Origin: Cytidiella melzeri
Taxonomy: Eukaryota > Basidiomycota > Agaricomycetes > Polyporales > Irpicaceae
Assembly: GCA_022592445.1 (NCBI GenBank)
Contig: JABYQR010000096.1
Coordinates: 1-64,000, forward strand
Direction: 5' to 3'
Length of the DNA: 64,000 bases
This document shows, piece after piece, positions 61,875-64,000 of this stretch (position 1 is its first letter; the number at the start of each line of letters is the position of its first letter). The notes under the pieces were generated by a model that was not told the DNA's origin, searched no databases, and saw nothing but the letters and a program-made list of their open reading frames with translations. Made by a program: the position numbers and the translations under genes.

Positions 61875-63113
61875 CGCGTTGATTTTGGCTGCCATCTCAT
61901 CCATTTGCTTTTTCTGGATGTCCAGCATGTCCTTGAGAGCAGCAATCTTAGCATCCTTGTCATTGGATGCGTCTTGCTTTGGCGCAGTAGTGGTCGACGA
62001 GGTCGACGAGGTCGCAGCGACTTTTTGCCCCTTAGGGACACCTTGAAGCCGTTTCAGGCAAACTGCCCCCCAGTGACCCGTACCACCGCAGTGGTTGCAG
62101 ACCGGGTCATCGGGGTGCTTCGAGTCCCTCTTCTTGTGACTCTCAGATCCGCAAACCGAGCAGCGCTTGCTCATCTCCTTCTTCCATTTCTGGAAGATCT
62201 CCTGTTTGCCTAGACCCGCAAAGAGCGAGTCGAACAAGGTGGAGAAACGGGATGCGTCGATCTCCATTGCATTGGGGTCGCGGAACGCTTGCTGGTGGGA
62301 CTTGCCATGTCCCGAGGAACTGTCTACCATGACCTTCCCAGTGCTGTTGCGTAGATCGGCCAGCTGAGCATCTACTGCCTTGCACTGGTCCTTCAGTGCA
62401 TCGTAGGTTGTGGCGCGGGTTTGGAAATAAGAGACGCGCTGAAGGTATTCCGTACTCAAGCTCGACTTGAGACGGTCGAAAAGGTCCTGCTGGCTCCAGC
62501 CAGTGCGAGGGGCCCAGGTCTCGAACTCCGAGATGTGGGCGGCGAATGTTTTGTTACCCTGCTTCATGCCGGTAACCTTAGTCTTGGCCTCCATGACCGC
62601 GTCAATAGGCTCAAACTTTGCCTTGAAGGCCTCGATAAACGTGTCCCGGTCATTTCCAAATGCTGGTTTGCTATTGGCCAACTCCTCAATGTGAGGGCGA
62701 GCCCAGTCGGCAGCGTCGTCCTGCATGAAGGACAGGGCGCTTGTGATGAGTTTATGAGGATCAAAGATCCTCGCGCCGTTGTTGTCCACCCGGACCTGGC
62801 CTTGCGCGTCTTGCTGGAAGAACGCCTTGCCCTGATTCTGAGCCCAGACGATGAAAGCATGCCGGAAAAGTCTTGCTTCCGACGACGTTTTTCCCTTAAA
62901 AGAGACGGGCTTCTCGACAATACTCCGTTCTCGGGACGTATGCGTGGCCGCGGCGACGGCTGGTGCCTGAACGGCTGCCAAAGCAGCCACTTGATTGGTG
63001 AGGTCAACCATCCTCTGTGACAGGACGCCCAGTATATTTAGGACATCTTGCTGGCTCAAATTGGCAACTGGGGCAGCTGGAGCAGCAGGGGCAGCGGGCT
63101 GGTTGGGGTCCAT
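61866..63113 (-). CDS. Gypsy-G Gag
   Basis: Intact 415-residue Gag starting at the ATG at 63113. Pro/Ala-rich N-terminus, a coiled-coil-like segment (LSQQDVLNILGVLSQRMVDL), then the retrotransposon capsid region (about 75-240, with FLRHAFIVWAQ-like and TFIEAFKAKFEPID motifs). A Cys-rich region (CSVCGSESHKK) precedes a CCHC knuckle CNHCGGTGHWGAVC (about 338-351). It ends in a Ser/Thr-rich and helical tail, with a TGA inside a T run that overlaps pol. It carries no nonsense codon, unlike pol. Confidence 0.88.
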   Translation of the reverse strand: MDPNQPAAPAAPAAPVANLSQQDVLNILGVLSQRMVDLTNQVAALAAVQAPAVAAATHTSRERSIVEKPVSFKGKTSSEARLFRHAFIVWAQNQGKAFFQQDAQGQVRVDNNGARIFDPHKLITSALSFMQDDAADWARPHIEELANSKPAFGNDRDTFIEAFKAKFEPIDAVMEAKTKVTGMKQGNKTFAAHISEFETWAPRTGWSQQDLFDRLKSSLSTEYLQRVSYFQTRATTYDALKDQCKAVDAQLADLRNSTGKVMVDSSSGHGKSHQQAFRDPNAMEIDASRFSTLFDSLFAGLGKQEIFQKWKKEMSKRCSVCGSESHKKRDSKHPDDPVCNHCGGTGHWGAVCLKRLQGVPKGQKVAATSSTSSTTTAPKQDASNDKDAKIAALKDMLDIQKKQMDEMAAKINAVF

Positions 63114-63205
63114 GTCTTCTTAGTAGAAGTGGTCGTCTGTGACCGCGCTCGAATCGAAGAAGTGGATGCAATTATCACAAATCGTGGCAGGCAAAACTTT
63201 CTGGA

Positions 63206-63925
63206 CTATCTAATCCAGTCGAAGTAGCTATCTCTATTGACTATGTTAAGCTGGGCAAGAACTTTGCTATAATTCTTGCGAAGCTGTTTAAACAAGATCT
63301 TCCCAATTGCCTTGCAACCCCAGTCTAGAAGTTGCCACTCGCGGTCTGCTGTGACTGGCGCGAGTTCGTCAAGTCGATTGAGGAAGCGGTTGACTTTATT
63401 GACGAGGTGAAGCAGAGCGCGGCGGTGGTCGGGGTCCGCGCAATGGAGAAGTTCTTGAAGCTCAGTGAGAGCTTGTAGTCGTGTGTGGACAGCGGTGAGC
63501 TTAGGCTTGAAGATGCCTATGAGGTCGACTGATGACAACTTTTTGAAATCAAGGAGTACCGGTTTTGGTGCAGCGGAAGCGGGAGTGGGTGCAGGGAGCT
63601 TGGAAAGCCGCTCAGAGAGTGTGGGTTTGTGGATACGTTGCTCTGCTAAGGTGCGAGCACGTTCTTCGGCAACGCGTTCTCCGTATGCTCTGGCAGAAGC
63701 GCGAAGTTGTCGATTTTCCTCGTACGAGGGGACGGTGAGAGTGATGCCTTTCACTGGCGGTTTCTTGGAGACGTAGTCGGCAACGGCGACCAGGTCTTTG
63801 TCAGACCAGCAATGAGGTTGACCGCTTTTTTGCTTGGCAGCGAGAGCGTCAAAGAAGGAAGGCGGGAGGCACCTCTTGAGCTGAGGCTCGTTGGTAGTGA
63901 GGTCCTTAGACAAACGGGTGCGCAT
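63206..63925 (-). CDS. Additional ORF upstream of gag in Gypsy-G, unknown function
   Basis: Uninterrupted 239-codon ORF on the minus strand, ATG at 63925 and TAG at 63206-63208, ending 92 nt before the gag ATG. The protein is basic, with a central helical Arg/Ala/Glu-rich part (ARAYGERVAEERARTLAEQR), a Pro/Ala linker, and a helical C-terminal half (LHLVNKVNRFLNRLDEL, KAIGKILFKQLRKNYSKVLAQL). No known retroelement domain, signal peptide or membrane segment is recognised. Because the element's 5' LTR is beyond the window, it may be an integral leader ORF or sequence captured between LTR and gag. Confidence 0.65.
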   Translation of the reverse strand: MRTRLSKDLTTNEPQLKRCLPPSFFDALAAKQKSGQPHCWSDKDLVAVADYVSKKPPVKGITLTVPSYEENRQLRASARAYGERVAEERARTLAEQRIHKPTLSERLSKLPAPTPASAAPKPVLLDFKKLSSVDLIGIFKPKLTAVHTRLQALTELQELLHCADPDHRRALLHLVNKVNRFLNRLDELAPVTADREWQLLDWGCKAIGKILFKQLRKNYSKVLAQLNIVNRDSYFDWIR

Positions 63926-64000
63926 GTCCTTAGGCACTAGACAACGCAGGGGGATTCAAACGGTCGACGTAAGTGGTAGCTCAACGGTATGATGAGACCG

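Larger units (their letters stand above)
57163..64000 (-). mobile_element. Gypsy-G, chromodomain Gypsy element, continues beyond window
   Basis: Minus-strand Ty3/Gypsy element. Its 3' LTR (57163-57917) adjoins a polypurine tract (57918-57931 on the plus strand as pyrimidines). Then, reading leftward on the minus strand, come an upstream ORF, gag and pol with chromodomain. The 5' LTR lies past 64000. It is inserted in a hAT transposase; the bases next to the LTR are atgac (57158-57162). Two single-base deletions and one nonsense codon in pol make this copy non-autonomous. Confidence 0.92.

Noticed and set aside
63956..64000. tRNA-like A-box (TAGCTCAACGG) and a B-box-like string at the right edge
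   Set aside because: The acceptor and T arms cannot be paired within the window and the element's 5' leader is expected here. It could be part of a primer-binding region or chance.

Overview
The window is nuclear DNA of a filamentous basidiomycete, most likely an agaricomycete. The evidence is intron-dense genes with mostly 47-72 bp introns, exocyst, autophagy, Mediator and UCH37-type genes, and fungal-type Copia, Gypsy, Tad-like LINE, hAT and DDE elements. I see no rRNA gene, convincing tRNA or CRISPR array. Species cannot be named from sequence alone.

Left arm (1-22.6 kb) is a transposon cluster. A decayed minus-strand Copia gag (1-1690) is split by a 756-bp solo Gypsy LTR. Next come a minus-strand Gypsy pol remnant (1768-2690) and a dispersed LTR-like repeat (2692-3515, second copy 21705-22165). 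Three Copia elements with exact 5-bp target duplications follow. Copia-A (4700-9917) is old. Copia-B (9952-21140) lies 34 bp further on, and Copia-C (11794-17002) is nested inside the gag of B. All use the half-tRNA(iMet) type of primer binding site. LTR divergence (7/246, 2/318, 0/172) tracks the number of C-to-T nonsense mutations.

Centre (22.6-45.4 kb) is host genic. In order: SEC6 (-), ATG5 (+), a small hydrophilic protein (-), a Zn2Cys6 regulator that looks 3'-truncated (+), an SLC35/TPT-type transporter (-), MED31 (-), UCH37 (+), an aldo/keto reductase (-), a small hypothetical gene (-), a soluble fumarate reductase fused to cytochrome b5 (-), a nicotinamide riboside kinase (-), and a probable mitochondrial membrane-anchored hydrophilic protein (-). 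Exon models were built by hand from splice sites and reading-frame closure. They include two GC-AG introns, a 12-nt micro-exon and one 422-bp intron. These are housekeeping genes with no evident shared pathway.

Right arm (46.8-64 kb) is again transposons. A DDE (IS630/Tc1-like) transposase gene is interrupted by a solo Gypsy LTR and by a 4.4-kb Tad-like LINE with a perfect 14-bp target duplication. A hAT transposase fragment is cut by a minus-strand chromodomain Gypsy element (57163 to beyond the window end). That element has an intact gag, a T-run at the gag stop that could support -1 frameshifting, a mutated pol, and an additional unrecognised ORF of 239 codons upstream of gag.
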